From Sphingobacterium gobiense (GTDB taxonomy: Bacteria; Bacteroidota; Bacteroidia; Sphingobacteriales; Sphingobacteriaceae): DNA of 64,000 nt. Shown here one piece after another: positions 1-8,479 of the stretch. The stretch spans positions 1,364,001 through 1,428,000 of the forward strand of contig NZ_PVBS01000001.1 of the NCBI RefSeq assembly GCF_002980575.1, in the 5' to 3' direction. The translations under genes and the position numbers were made by a program. Position 1 is the first letter of the stretch. Each line of letters begins with the position of its first letter. Under the pieces are notes generated by a model. The model made no database searches. It was not told the origin of the DNA and was given only the letters and a program-made list of their open reading frames with translations.

Positions 1-2625
1 CATCAACATAATCGATACCAAGAGGATGACCAGCAATTCATCCAGCATCTTTTGGTTGAAAAAAAATGCGCCTGAAAAGCCTATATCCCGTCCACTGTTT
101 GGTCTGACGTGCTCCCGTAACTTTTTCCATGTTTCTTCTGGATGCGCCACATCGTACAGTTCAAAGGGTATGAACTCACCGTTACGACCGGCTGTGATGT
201 ATTTCATCCCCTCTGTCGTTTCGATGTTGACAAACACCTTTAAAGGCACGTTACGAGCCGGATCTTCCCGCTGTGATCCCGGTATATAGAGTAGCGTATT
301 TTGGATCGCTTCGCGTACGTCGGAACGTTCCTTCCCCAGCACGACAGGAAGGTACTGCTGATAGGACCGGAGTGTGGTGATCTCTTCTTCCTTAAAGCCC
401 GCTTTCAACGATTGGTCTACCAAATGATAGGGTACATTGTACAGCAGGAGTTTTTCATGGTCGATCTGAATATCCAATTGCTTCTGGAACGGCACACTTC
501 GGGATGGATACCCCGTTAAAGCATGGATGCGACTTTGCCAAGCGATAATAGAATCCTGCCCCGGCATATTGACCTGATTTCTAGGATAATATTCGAGACG
601 GAGATCCGGTTCGGTAGTTGAAAAAATTCGCTCAAAAATGTTTCCCGTTGGCACAAAAGCCAGAATCGCTTGTGGAAAATCTTGCTCCAGATAACGCATG
701 ATGTTATCCTGAAGCGCGTTGATGGCCGTCTGCTCGGCTACCTGCATGTATATTTCACATTCGGATACTGTGTGTTCGCGTTCACTGTTCAATAAAAACT
801 GTTGCTGTCCGATAAGCGCAGAAGTGACCGTTACCTGAGATTGTATATGTTCTATAAGCGCTATCGAACGTTTCTGATTTTCTTCCAGATGGATATTTTC
901 ATTCCATTCAATCTTCACCAAGAGTTCATGTTGGCTTATCTCGGGCATTTTTTCCTTCGGAATAACAAAAAACATCCATACGCTTAACGGGAATATTGCC
1001 AATATCAATAACACCGTGATCGCCTTATACGAAAATACCCACTCTGCTATACGGTGGTATATTCGTTCGGGGGCGGGTTTATTTTTGCTGCCCTGACCGC
1101 TTACCGGTTTAGGTGATCGTGGTCCCCGTAATCGCACACGATAGATGAGTTTGTATAGCACCGGGAGCAACAATATCCCCGTAAGATAAGAAACCAGCAA
1201 CCCTATTGTCACGGAAAAAGCCTGATCAAAAAATATTGCCCCCGCAATACCGCTCATAAAGATTAAGGGCACAAAGACGGCAATCGTCGTAAACGATGAA
1301 CTGAGCATCGGCAGGATGACCTCGTTTGTCCCCTTGATGCAGGCCTCATCAATGCCCGAATCACCTAAACGATACTGGCCGATATTGTCGGTAACGATAA
1401 TGGAATTATCGATCATCATGCCCAGCGCCAGTATCAGACCTGTTAAGGAAACAATGTTCAACGAAATATTACAGAGATAAAAAAACAAGAGACTGATGAT
1501 CAGAGAAACGAATATACTGATGCCAATGATCAACGGGGAGCGTATGTCTCGCATAAAAAAGATGGACACTAGACAGACAAAAACAAAGGCAAGAATGAGG
1601 TTTTGATGTAAATTAACTATCGTATAATCCAATAACTCCGTTTGGTTTTGGGTCGTCGAAAATTGTATCTCCGGATAAGTGCGTTTGAGGCTTCCTATTG
1701 TACTTTCCAAAGCTTCCTGCAGATTGGACATGTTTTCATCGCCTTGCTTGATAATGCCCATACTAACGGCCCGATGACCATTGTATAACGCAACTCCTTT
1801 CTCCAGCTGAGACACCACCTCTATGTCTGCGATATCCTGCAATTGAAAAATCCGCCCGTTCTTCCGGATATAGAGCTCTTGGATATCCTCAAGTGTACGC
1901 ACGACGGAAGAAAAATTAATATTATAGGCATAATGCCCATCCTTAACCTGCGTTGCACCGGGTGCTATATTGTTGTCCTGTAGTGCTGATGAAATATCCG
2001 ATAGTGTAATCCCCGTAATTTCCAACATCTGTTGTTTTGGTGTAACCAGTATCTGCTTGTCTGCTATTCCCGTGATATCGACCATGGCTACCTCCGGCAG
2101 TTGCTCTATCCGCTTTTTGATAACTGTATTGGCCAATTCGCTCATCACTAGGAACCCTTGTTCGTCATCCTTCCTATTTCGCAGCTTTTCTTCGTTTAAG
2201 GTGAGGTGGAGAAAAAACACGGGGATGTCGGTCGCACGTGCTTTAATCACGCGTGGGCGTTCGACCTCTCGGGGAATATGGTTCATGGCTGCATCAATCT
2301 TTTCATTTACTTCAATAAAGGCCAGATCGGTATTCTTACCATAGGAAAAATTCAACCGGATGATGGCATGTCCGTTATGTGCTTCACTTTGGATATCACG
2401 GATATTAGATACTTGCAACAACTGTCGTCGTATCGGTGACACCAACGTATTCTCTATTGCCTGTGCCGACATATTCTTACCGGATATCTGCACCGTGATT
2501 TCGGGGATGGGGATATTTGGCAACAGCGAGACGGGTATATGGAGATACGTAATCACGCCCAATATGAAGAATGCCAGAAACGCCATAAATACGGCTATGG
2601 GTCGATTGATAAGGTATTTGATCAT
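1..2625 (-). CDS. RND-family efflux permease, 3' end beyond the window
   Basis: Inner-membrane proton-driven RND pump (AcrB/MexB-like). Translated by eye, the minus strand is open from an ATG at 2623-2625 to the window edge, giving about 875 residues of a protein that is usually about 1000-1050. The start MIKYLINRPIAVF is the classic RND first helix. A periplasmic porter domain follows, then a block of helices containing LALGMMIDNSIIVTDN, the RND motif with the proton-relay aspartate region, then the second periplasmic domain. The gene starts 12 bp after the adaptor gene at 2638-3759, so the two form an adaptor-pump pair. Its place at the end of the NVEALA operon suggests it exports a product of that locus rather than drugs (inference). 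An outer-membrane TolC partner may lie beyond the window. Confidence 0.93.
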   Translation of the reverse strand, partial: MIKYLINRPIAVFMAFLAFFILGVITYLHIPVSLLPNIPIPEITVQISGKNMSAQAIENTLVSPIRRQLLQVSNIRDIQSEAHNGHAIIRLNFSYGKNTDLAFIEVNEKIDAAMNHIPREVERPRVIKARATDIPVFFLHLTLNEEKLRNRKDDEQGFLVMSELANTVIKKRIEQLPEVAMVDITGIADKQILVTPKQQMLEITGITLSDISSALQDNNIAPGATQVKDGHYAYNINFSSVVRTLEDIQELYIRKNGRIFQLQDIADIEVVSQLEKGVALYNGHRAVSMGIIKQGDENMSNLQEALESTIGSLKRTYPEIQFSTTQNQTELLDYTIVNLHQNLILAFVFVCLVSIFFMRDIRSPLIIGISIFVSLIISLLFFYLCNISLNIVSLTGLILALGMMIDNSIIVTDNIGQYRLGDSGIDEACIKGTNEVILPMLSSSFTTIAVFVPLIFMSGIAGAIFFDQAFSVTIGLLVSYLTGILLLPVLYKLIYRVRLRGPRSPKPVSGQGSKNKPAPERIYHRIAEWVFSYKAITVLLILAIFPLSVWMFFVIPKEKMPEISQHELLVKIEWNENIHLEENQKRSIALIEHIQSQVTVTSALIGQQQFLLNSEREHTVSECEIYMQVAEQTAINALQDNIMRYLEQDFPQAILAFVPTGNIFERIFSTTEPDLRLEYYPRNQVNMPGQDSIIAWQSRIHALTGYPSRSVPFQKQLDIQIDHEKLLLYNVPYHLVDQSLKAGFKEEEITTLRSYQQYLPVVLGKERSDVREAIQNTLLYIPGSQREDPARNVPLKVFVNIETTEGMKYITAGRNGEFIPFELYDVAHPEETWKKLREHVRPNSGRDIGFSGAFFFNQKMLDELLVILLVSIMLM

Positions 2626-2637
2626 ACGTACTTTACT

Positions 2638-3759
2638 TTAATGAGCAACCCTTACAGGGGTTTCATGCGCCAGATTAAGATTCCCGTCATAGATCACGCT
2701 GTCGCCGACTTGCAGTCCCTCTGTGACCACATAACCATTAGAATTCTCTAGCCCTGTTTGTACGTAATTCCAATGTGCCTGATTATCTTTAACTGTAAAA
2801 ACAACCTTTCTATTATTTCGCAATACCAACGCCCTTTTTGGCACGATTAACTGCTTTCCGGCAGACCGCTGGACATGTACCCGGATATTTGTACCCTCGT
2901 ACAAGTCTTTCGATGTACCGCGGATACGAGCCTTCACCGTAACCATTCCATTTTCATCGACGAATGGATTAATTTCATCTATTATGGCCGATACATGATA
3001 GTTTTGAAGGGAAAAGGGTGATAATTCTACACGATCACCCTGGCGGATCAGCGGAAGTTCGCTTTCCAACACCGTAAACTGGGCGTCCATAGCTTCATTG
3101 GCGATAACTGTACAAAAAGGTTCATTGCTAGGTGGTATATTATATTTCTTTGCGGACAGATTCGCTACGACACCATCATAAGGTGCATATAGTATCGTAT
3201 GTGACAGGTTATAATCTGCTAGCTCGTACTGGATCAGACTATGCTCATAATTACTTTTTATCTTTGCAATCTTCATGATATCTTGCGGCACCTTCAAAGA
3301 GTCCGCCAACGTAAATCCCTGACTAATGAGCACGTCCTGCAATTCCAGTTTTGCTTTCTCTAAATTATCCGAGGCTTGTTTAAGAGCATTTTGCAATTTA
3401 AACTGCATCAGTTGTGCGATTTTTTGTCCTTTCTTTACACGTTGTCCATTCTTTACAAAAATCTCTTCGACGATATGTGCTTCCTCAAAATACAGATCGG
3501 CTTTTTGCGTGGCCATAATAATACCATTCGAAATCAGCTCATGATTAAAGGTTTGTTGCTCTAGCCGGAAAGCTTTAACCTCTGCTGTTTCACTCGGCAA
3601 CAATGCCTGTACGTGTTCGTCGTCTTTGCGTGATGTTTCATTACCGTTATCGCATGCGTTTCCTATTAACGCTATAAGAGCGCACAAGCGCCAAATTTGT
3701 GCGTGAGATCTCGTCATACTTTTCTTTATCGGTATCGGATTATTGTGCGATTGATACAT
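2638..3759 (-). CDS. HlyD/AcrA-type membrane fusion protein of the RND pump
   Basis: Periplasmic adaptor joining the RND permease (12 bp downstream) to an outer-membrane channel. It has an N-terminal export signal ending near Cys36, a biotinyl-lipoyl-like half (EIFVKNGQRVKKGQKIAQL), a short alpha-hairpin, the second lipoyl half (ILYAPYDGVVANL) and a beta-barrel domain, in the usual order for the family at 373 residues. A second in-frame ATG (residue 15, position 3717) gives a more compact lipoprotein-like signal and removes the 20-bp overlap with the upstream gene, so the true start is uncertain. It is co-oriented with the O-antigen-ligase-like gene upstream. Confidence 0.88.
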   Translation of the reverse strand: MYQSHNNPIPIKKSMTRSHAQIWRLCALIALIGNACDNGNETSRKDDEHVQALLPSETAEVKAFRLEQQTFNHELISNGIIMATQKADLYFEEAHIVEEIFVKNGQRVKKGQKIAQLMQFKLQNALKQASDNLEKAKLELQDVLISQGFTLADSLKVPQDIMKIAKIKSNYEHSLIQYELADYNLSHTILYAPYDGVVANLSAKKYNIPPSNEPFCTVIANEAMDAQFTVLESELPLIRQGDRVELSPFSLQNYHVSAIIDEINPFVDENGMVTVKARIRGTSKDLYEGTNIRVHVQRSAGKQLIVPKRALVLRNNRKVVFTVKDNQAHWNYVQTGLENSNGYVVTEGLQVGDSVIYDGNLNLAHETPVRVAH

Positions 3760-5650
3760 GACGATTTTCCAATTCTTTATTGCCTTCTAATTCTTTATTG
3801 TACTCTTCTATACGCTTTCGCATTTCTGCTTTCATCTCTTCCACCGCGGGCGAATTTATTTTTACTTTTTTATTCACGACCACTTTTGCCATGTCGTACG
3901 CTTTTTTATGTTCTCCCATTTCGTCATATAATTTAGCTAGCAAATAATTCGGATAAAGGCGATTAGGTACCTGATTTGCTGCGTAACGATAGTGTGTCTC
4001 CGCCAGGCTATATTTTTCCTGTCTCTGCCTATTACGACCGATCATTATTCGGAACATTGGGTCCGCGCTAATTACTGTGCCGTCAAAAAGCACCTTTATG
4101 CTTTCTTCATATGTTCCCGTCATGTACAGACTACGCCCGTATTCGAAAAGAAAATGTGGTTGATCACGCATAAAAGGATATATAACGCGGTAATCTTCCA
4201 CTACGTCTTGATACATTCCTGCCGGGTAAAGTAGCTGTGCCTCTCCCCAGGTTTTATGTGCCTTGAAAACAGGATATCTATTATAAATAGTCTGGACGGA
4301 GTGCATCGTCCCTAAAAGGAGCACCGCTATGACCGCATAAGTATTCCATTGTATGCGAACGTCTAAAGCGATAGGATTCTTCGCTAGATCAATTGCGATA
4401 TAGCGCGTTGATATACAAGCTGTAAGAAATAAAATAAACACAATCAAAAAGGGCATTAAACTAAAAGGGTAGGAAAATAGGGCAAATACTAAGAGAGCAG
4501 CCAATCCACCCACCGCCATAAACCGGCGATGGCGGATACCGGTTATGAAAGTAAATATGATGGTGAATAAAAATAGCACTAGTGGAACGTATCCTTGCTC
4601 CGCCAAGATTTGCGCAAACTCATTAAAGGCGTATTCGGGCTCTCCCGCTAACCATTCCTCTCTAGCTGTCCCTCTTCCCGATTCAAAATACATTTTCTGT
4701 TCATTTCCATAGCCTCCACTGAAACGTCCCAATCCTTCTCCAAACCAAGTCCTGGAGGCCATTTGCATACTCAATTTCCATATGAGTGTACGCCCATCTG
4801 CAGAATCCTTTTTTAAATAATAAAGACCAGCGACTGCTACGCAGATGATTGTTAGAAACACGATTGCCTGTCCTATCTTTCTTCCAATGGTGCGTCGCTT
4901 CTCTTTTTTTTGTTTGAGAAAATACCGATAGTATCCCCCAAGCACGACTGCGCATCCTATGGTAGCTGCCATCCAAGCGGCTCTGCTCATCGTAGTCGGT
5001 AGGATCAATAGAATTACGATGCATGTTAATAGTCCGACAGCCCAGCGGATTTTGAAAAAAACAGTGCCGCGTTGTCGATGCTTTGCAAAAGCTTCCTTGT
5101 CCGAGCATAGGTAAAAGAGAGCAACAGGCAAGATTACCGCAAGAAAACCCGCGTAAGGACCGGGATTGAAGAAGGAACCCGATACAGTATACAAGGCATG
5201 TCGTGCGGGTGTAAAACCGTACAATTGCAATAACCCCCACAACGCTTCTATTCCTCCGACCAACATCAGGGCAAGCATTAGCATATACAGATTAATCTGA
5301 TTTTGAACCAAAAAAATACGGAAACAATAGTATAATATTCCAAGCAGTACCAGCGTTGCCATTTTATTGTTTACGGCTTGGAAATATAGATATGAAAGAC
5401 CAAAAGCAATTATCAGCCAAGACAGTATAAAATAGTCTGCCACATGGAATTTAACACTTTGTCTGTTATTCCAAAACGATAACGCGGTGGCTAACGGGAT
5501 GAATGCTATTACGATATAAAAACCTATATTTTTTCCAATTCCGGTATGTGTCTGCCAATCATCTGCAATAAGCGCATTTCCTAACAATGCTATAAACGGT
5601 AGCAGGCAAACGTAATTTATCCAATGTATCCGCGGTTGCTGTATATTCAT
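3740..5650 (-). CDS. O-antigen ligase-like (Wzy_C) polytopic membrane protein with C-terminal TPRs
   Basis: 636 residues. The first ~430 are highly hydrophobic with about 10-12 membrane segments and a Wzy_C/O-antigen ligase-like core: TTMSRAAWMAA, followed by the periplasmic-loop motif WFGEGLGRFSGGYG. The last ~170 residues contain TPR-like helices (YQDVVEDYRVIYPFM, SLAETHYRYAANQVPN, LYPNYLLAKLYDEMGE). The family includes WaaL ligases, Wzy polymerases and PglL-type protein O-glycosyltransferases. No other polysaccharide genes are nearby, so a role in modifying a product of the NVEALA locus is possible but unproven. A conserved promoter-like block (5692-5760) lies just upstream, inside the end of the TlpA-like gene. 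Confidence 0.8.
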   Translation of the reverse strand: MNIQQPRIHWINYVCLLPFIALLGNALIADDWQTHTGIGKNIGFYIVIAFIPLATALSFWNNRQSVKFHVADYFILSWLIIAFGLSYLYFQAVNNKMATLVLLGILYYCFRIFLVQNQINLYMLMLALMLVGGIEALWGLLQLYGFTPARHALYTVSGSFFNPGPYAGFLAVILPVALFYLCSDKEAFAKHRQRGTVFFKIRWAVGLLTCIVILLILPTTMSRAAWMAATIGCAVVLGGYYRYFLKQKKEKRRTIGRKIGQAIVFLTIICVAVAGLYYLKKDSADGRTLIWKLSMQMASRTWFGEGLGRFSGGYGNEQKMYFESGRGTAREEWLAGEPEYAFNEFAQILAEQGYVPLVLFLFTIIFTFITGIRHRRFMAVGGLAALLVFALFSYPFSLMPFLIVFILFLTACISTRYIAIDLAKNPIALDVRIQWNTYAVIAVLLLGTMHSVQTIYNRYPVFKAHKTWGEAQLLYPAGMYQDVVEDYRVIYPFMRDQPHFLFEYGRSLYMTGTYEESIKVLFDGTVISADPMFRIMIGRNRQRQEKYSLAETHYRYAANQVPNRLYPNYLLAKLYDEMGEHKKAYDMAKVVVNKKVKINSPAVEEMKAEMRKRIEEYNKELEGNKELENRHVSIAQ

Positions 5651-5691
5651 TCCACGGGTTTAAAGGATTGTTCTTACTTGTTTCATCATAA

Positions 5692-5760
5692 AACAAATAA
5701 AGCAAAGCACCTCGATTTTAAGAAAGAAACGGACTACTCAATTCTGACGCAATTCTTGCG
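5692..5760 (-). promoter_or_regulatory. Site A: tandem 11-bp repeat plus conserved promoter block upstream of the O-antigen-ligase-like gene
   Basis: On the plus strand CAATTCTGACG (5739-5749) is followed directly by CAATTCTTGCG (5750-5760). Thirty bases from the ctcaat edge of the repeat lies AACAAATAAAGCAAAG (5692-5707), which reads CTTTGCTTTATTTGTT in the direction of transcription. The same two elements with the same 30-bp gap occur at 8332-8400, and the repeat alone lies beside the histidine kinase at 14059-14080. The repeats overlap the last codons of the TlpA-like gene. I read this as a response-regulator box and an activator-dependent promoter (inference). Confidence 0.6.
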
Positions 5761-7342
5761 CAGATATACTGTCGAAAAAGTCTTCCCTTTTAAATTTATC
5801 TGGGAAACGTTTGACGAAATCATTTTTCCAATTGCGCATTGAATAGTTATCGTCTACTATTTTTCCCGCTGCGTCAATGAGGATATAGCGTGGAATCCCG
5901 TTGAAACGGAACAACTCGCGCAATGCCAGATATTCGTCGTCACGGACTTTGTAGGAATTGATCATCTTTTGCTTTTCTGTATACTCCTGGTAAAATTTTT
6001 CACTGGAGCTCTCGTCCGTTACAAAAACAAAAGCAAAATCCGGATGATCTGCATATTTTTCACGATCGGCCAAATGGGTCTCTATACCGACCCGACAGGG
6101 TGCACACCATTCTGCCCAAAAGTCCACGATCAACACTTTTCCTTTATATTTATCAACCATATTTTTAAAGACTTTCGCACCATCAGTATCGGGCAATTCG
6201 TAACCTCCTCTCCTGGTTTCCAAATAATTGGCGTATTCCTTTATGCTTTTAGCGACAACGGGGTGTTCGATAAGTTGATTTTGTACAAGCTGTTCCCCGA
6301 AAATGGGGTGTTGATTTAGCATAACCGCCATGTGTCTCCCTAACGCAATGTCATTTATCAACCCTCTTTTAGTTAAACCCTCTAGCTGGGCCGATGTCGA
6401 ATCAGTGAATGACGGTCGGACGCGAAACAGGTTTAAGGATTCATAATGATTAATAAAAACTGAAAAATCATAAGAGGCTAAATAGGCTTGATTATTAAAG
6501 TCTATCGCGGTGACAAAATCATAGTAATCGGCAGGGAGCGGCATCTTTAGTACCTGATTCGCTGTATCCTGCTTACTATAATAATCTCGATCAAGAGCGT
6601 ATTCAAAAAAATAATTGGCATAAACCATATCCAACTGTGCTTTAATCAGCGATGAAAGCTTCGCTTCCGCCTTGTAAGCCAACAAAACTGAATCTAAACT
6701 TAAGGACTCGGTTTTCCATTGATTTAACCAGGTACTTTTAAATTTGGTCGGGGCCATCTTTTTCTGACGATCTAGTAATTCTTTATAATCTGGCCTACGT
6801 GAATCTATCGCAAATAGACGTTCATTGAATTTCCCTAAATCGCCTAAATATTGCATAGGGTGCCGTGTGTAGATATTTTTTCCGTGATAATCCTTATGCA
6901 AAAACTCTTCCCAATCCAATAACAATCCTAAGGTATGCCCAGGTTCGATATAAAACTCAACGGCCTGGTCATCAAAAATTATACAGGAGATCTCAGGATA
7001 AAGTACTTCATAGGAGAACTCAAAAGTGCCATTTTCATAAATTCGGGCCGTAACAGGCAAATCCTCGTGCGTGAAAAGGTTGGAATTGTAAATCATACCG
7101 CTTGAAAAGCCCAACCCAATGTCGTAGCCCTTAATATAGCCTACAATACGTACAGAATCCTTCCTAAAAAAATCATCACTACCATACGATTCCAAAACTT
7201 GCGGATTTTTAGCTTTCGCCAATTCAGCATGAACCCATTCCAACGCTTTTTTTTCTTTTATCTCATCAACGTGGTTCTTATTTTGACCGAAAAGCGCAGT
7301 CGAGAAAACTACAGCGACAAAAAGGTTTATTAATTTTTTCAT
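5738..7342 (-). CDS. TlpA/ResA-like thioredoxin-fold lipoprotein or secreted oxidoreductase
   Basis: 534 residues with a cleavable signal (MKKLINLFVAVVFSTALFG). The first ~370 residues form a DUF4369-like/helical N-terminal part common in Bacteroidota TlpA-like proteins. The C-terminal thioredoxin domain (about 385-520) carries the redox site WAEWCAPCR and the cis-Pro region GIPRYILID. It acts in the periplasm on disulfides. Both NVEALA peptides of this locus have cysteines in their mature part, so disulfide formation or isomerisation of the peptides is a reasonable role (inference). Its last codons overlap regulatory site A. Confidence 0.88.
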   Translation of the reverse strand: MKKLINLFVAVVFSTALFGQNKNHVDEIKEKKALEWVHAELAKAKNPQVLESYGSDDFFRKDSVRIVGYIKGYDIGLGFSSGMIYNSNLFTHEDLPVTARIYENGTFEFSYEVLYPEISCIIFDDQAVEFYIEPGHTLGLLLDWEEFLHKDYHGKNIYTRHPMQYLGDLGKFNERLFAIDSRRPDYKELLDRQKKMAPTKFKSTWLNQWKTESLSLDSVLLAYKAEAKLSSLIKAQLDMVYANYFFEYALDRDYYSKQDTANQVLKMPLPADYYDFVTAIDFNNQAYLASYDFSVFINHYESLNLFRVRPSFTDSTSAQLEGLTKRGLINDIALGRHMAVMLNQHPIFGEQLVQNQLIEHPVVAKSIKEYANYLETRRGGYELPDTDGAKVFKNMVDKYKGKVLIVDFWAEWCAPCRVGIETHLADREKYADHPDFAFVFVTDESSSEKFYQEYTEKQKMINSYKVRDDEYLALRELFRFNGIPRYILIDAAGKIVDDNYSMRNWKNDFVKRFPDKFKREDFFDSISAQELRQN

Positions 7343-7437
7343 CTATATAAGCTTTTTTAATGGCAATGAAGCTATCAGGCCATTCATCCCTCTGTGTAGT
7401 GTAAATAAACTAACACACACATTTCAGTTGCTACGTA

Positions 7438-8295
7438 TTATTCAACGGTTTTAAAGAACCTTTCCCATCTATATGCGTCCGTACTCGGGTCTCTGGATTT
7501 CCAAATATAAGCTACTTTGCCCACGATATGGTCTTCGGGCAATAACCCCCAATAACGGGAGTCTTTAGAATCCGTAGCGAGATCGCCCGCCATGAAATAA
7601 TAGTTTAGCTTAAATTTGTAGAGCTTACAGGCCTGTCCATCCAGTGAAAACGCTCCGTTTCTTTTAACTAATTTCTTTCCTGTCTCATATTCAATCAATG
7701 GACGATAAAGGTATATATTGAGCGTATCTAGAGTGATTATATCGCCTTTCTGTGGAATGTAGATCGGTCCGAAATTATCAATCGTCCACTCTAATGCTTT
7801 GAACATCTTTGGGGCATATTCTCTCGGTGACATATATAAAGCTCGATTTAAATCCCGTATATGAAACTTATTGGCCAATGTGTTCAAACGACCGTCGATA
7901 TAATAATTACCGTCCTGAATGTGTAAGGTATCACCCGGCGTTCCAACACAACGTTTTACATAATAGACATTCCAATTTTGAACAATTTCTCGGGAAGGGG
8001 ACCGGTAATAGGGATCATTAAAGACCAGAACACTGTTTCGTTTAATAGTCCCGTATCCTGCAAGACGAATCGGTTCACCATTTCTTTTATTTCCGAGAAA
8101 GTCTATCCTCGGCCCAACAACCAATTTGTTGACTAAAATAAAATCTCCGGATAGCAAAGTCGGTTTCATGGACAAAGAGGGAATCTTAAAGGAGGCAAAA
8201 ACAAGAGTACGGAGAATAATCACGACCAGCATCGTTATGACGATCTTTAGCACAATTCCTCCAACATACCGACTATTGTTAATAATCCTTTCCAT
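7438..8295 (-). CDS. lepB: Signal peptidase I (LepB/S26), operon-dedicated
   Basis: Membrane serine peptidase that removes signal peptides at A-x-A sites. One N-terminal transmembrane helix (IVLKIVITMLVVIILRTLVF) is followed by box B with the catalytic serine (PSLSMKPTLLSGD), box D with the catalytic lysine (VKRCVGTPGDTLH) and box E (GDLATDSKDSRYWG). All catalytic motifs are present. I chose the ATG at 8295 over an in-frame ATG at 8328, because the conserved promoter block (8332-8347) would leave almost no leader for the longer form. Lying among NVEALA peptide genes, it is a strong candidate for the enzyme that cuts at their EALA site. It is probably additional to the housekeeping LepB. Confidence 0.92.
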   Translation of the reverse strand: MERIINNSRYVGGIVLKIVITMLVVIILRTLVFASFKIPSLSMKPTLLSGDFILVNKLVVGPRIDFLGNKRNGEPIRLAGYGTIKRNSVLVFNDPYYRSPSREIVQNWNVYYVKRCVGTPGDTLHIQDGNYYIDGRLNTLANKFHIRDLNRALYMSPREYAPKMFKALEWTIDNFGPIYIPQKGDIITLDTLNIYLYRPLIEYETGKKLVKRNGAFSLDGQACKLYKFKLNYYFMAGDLATDSKDSRYWGLLPEDHIVGKVAYIWKSRDPSTDAYRWERFFKTVE

Positions 8296-8331
8296 ATTGA
8301 GTATTTTACGCTCTTTGCCATCTATCATGGT

Positions 8332-8400
8332 AACAAATAAAGCAAAGTGCTTGATCTTTAGAAAAAAAAAGAACGACTCAATCCTTACTCAATTCTTGTG
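8332..8400 (-). promoter_or_regulatory. Site B: repeat plus promoter block upstream of lepB
   Basis: The plus-strand repeats CAATCCTTACT (8379-8389) and CAATTCTTGTG (8390-8400) are separated by 30 bp from AACAAATAAAGCAAAG (8332-8347). The latter is identical to the 16 bases at site A (5692-5707). The equal spacing and sequence at two separate positions argue for a shared promoter type with an upstream activator box. The -7-like element would be CACTTTGC, a poor match to TAnnTTTG, which fits a need for an activator. Confidence 0.6.
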
Positions 8401-8479
8401 TAGTTAGCTTAACTGGGCGGTATTTTCCTTGTCTGCTCTACTTTTTCAGTCACACAAAAGAAATCTATATGTCAAAATC

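Noticed and set aside
4701..5240. 179-codon open frame in another frame within the O-antigen-ligase-like gene
   Set aside because: Same strand, different frame of a clear membrane protein; low-complexity Cys/Ser/Arg-rich product without a signature.
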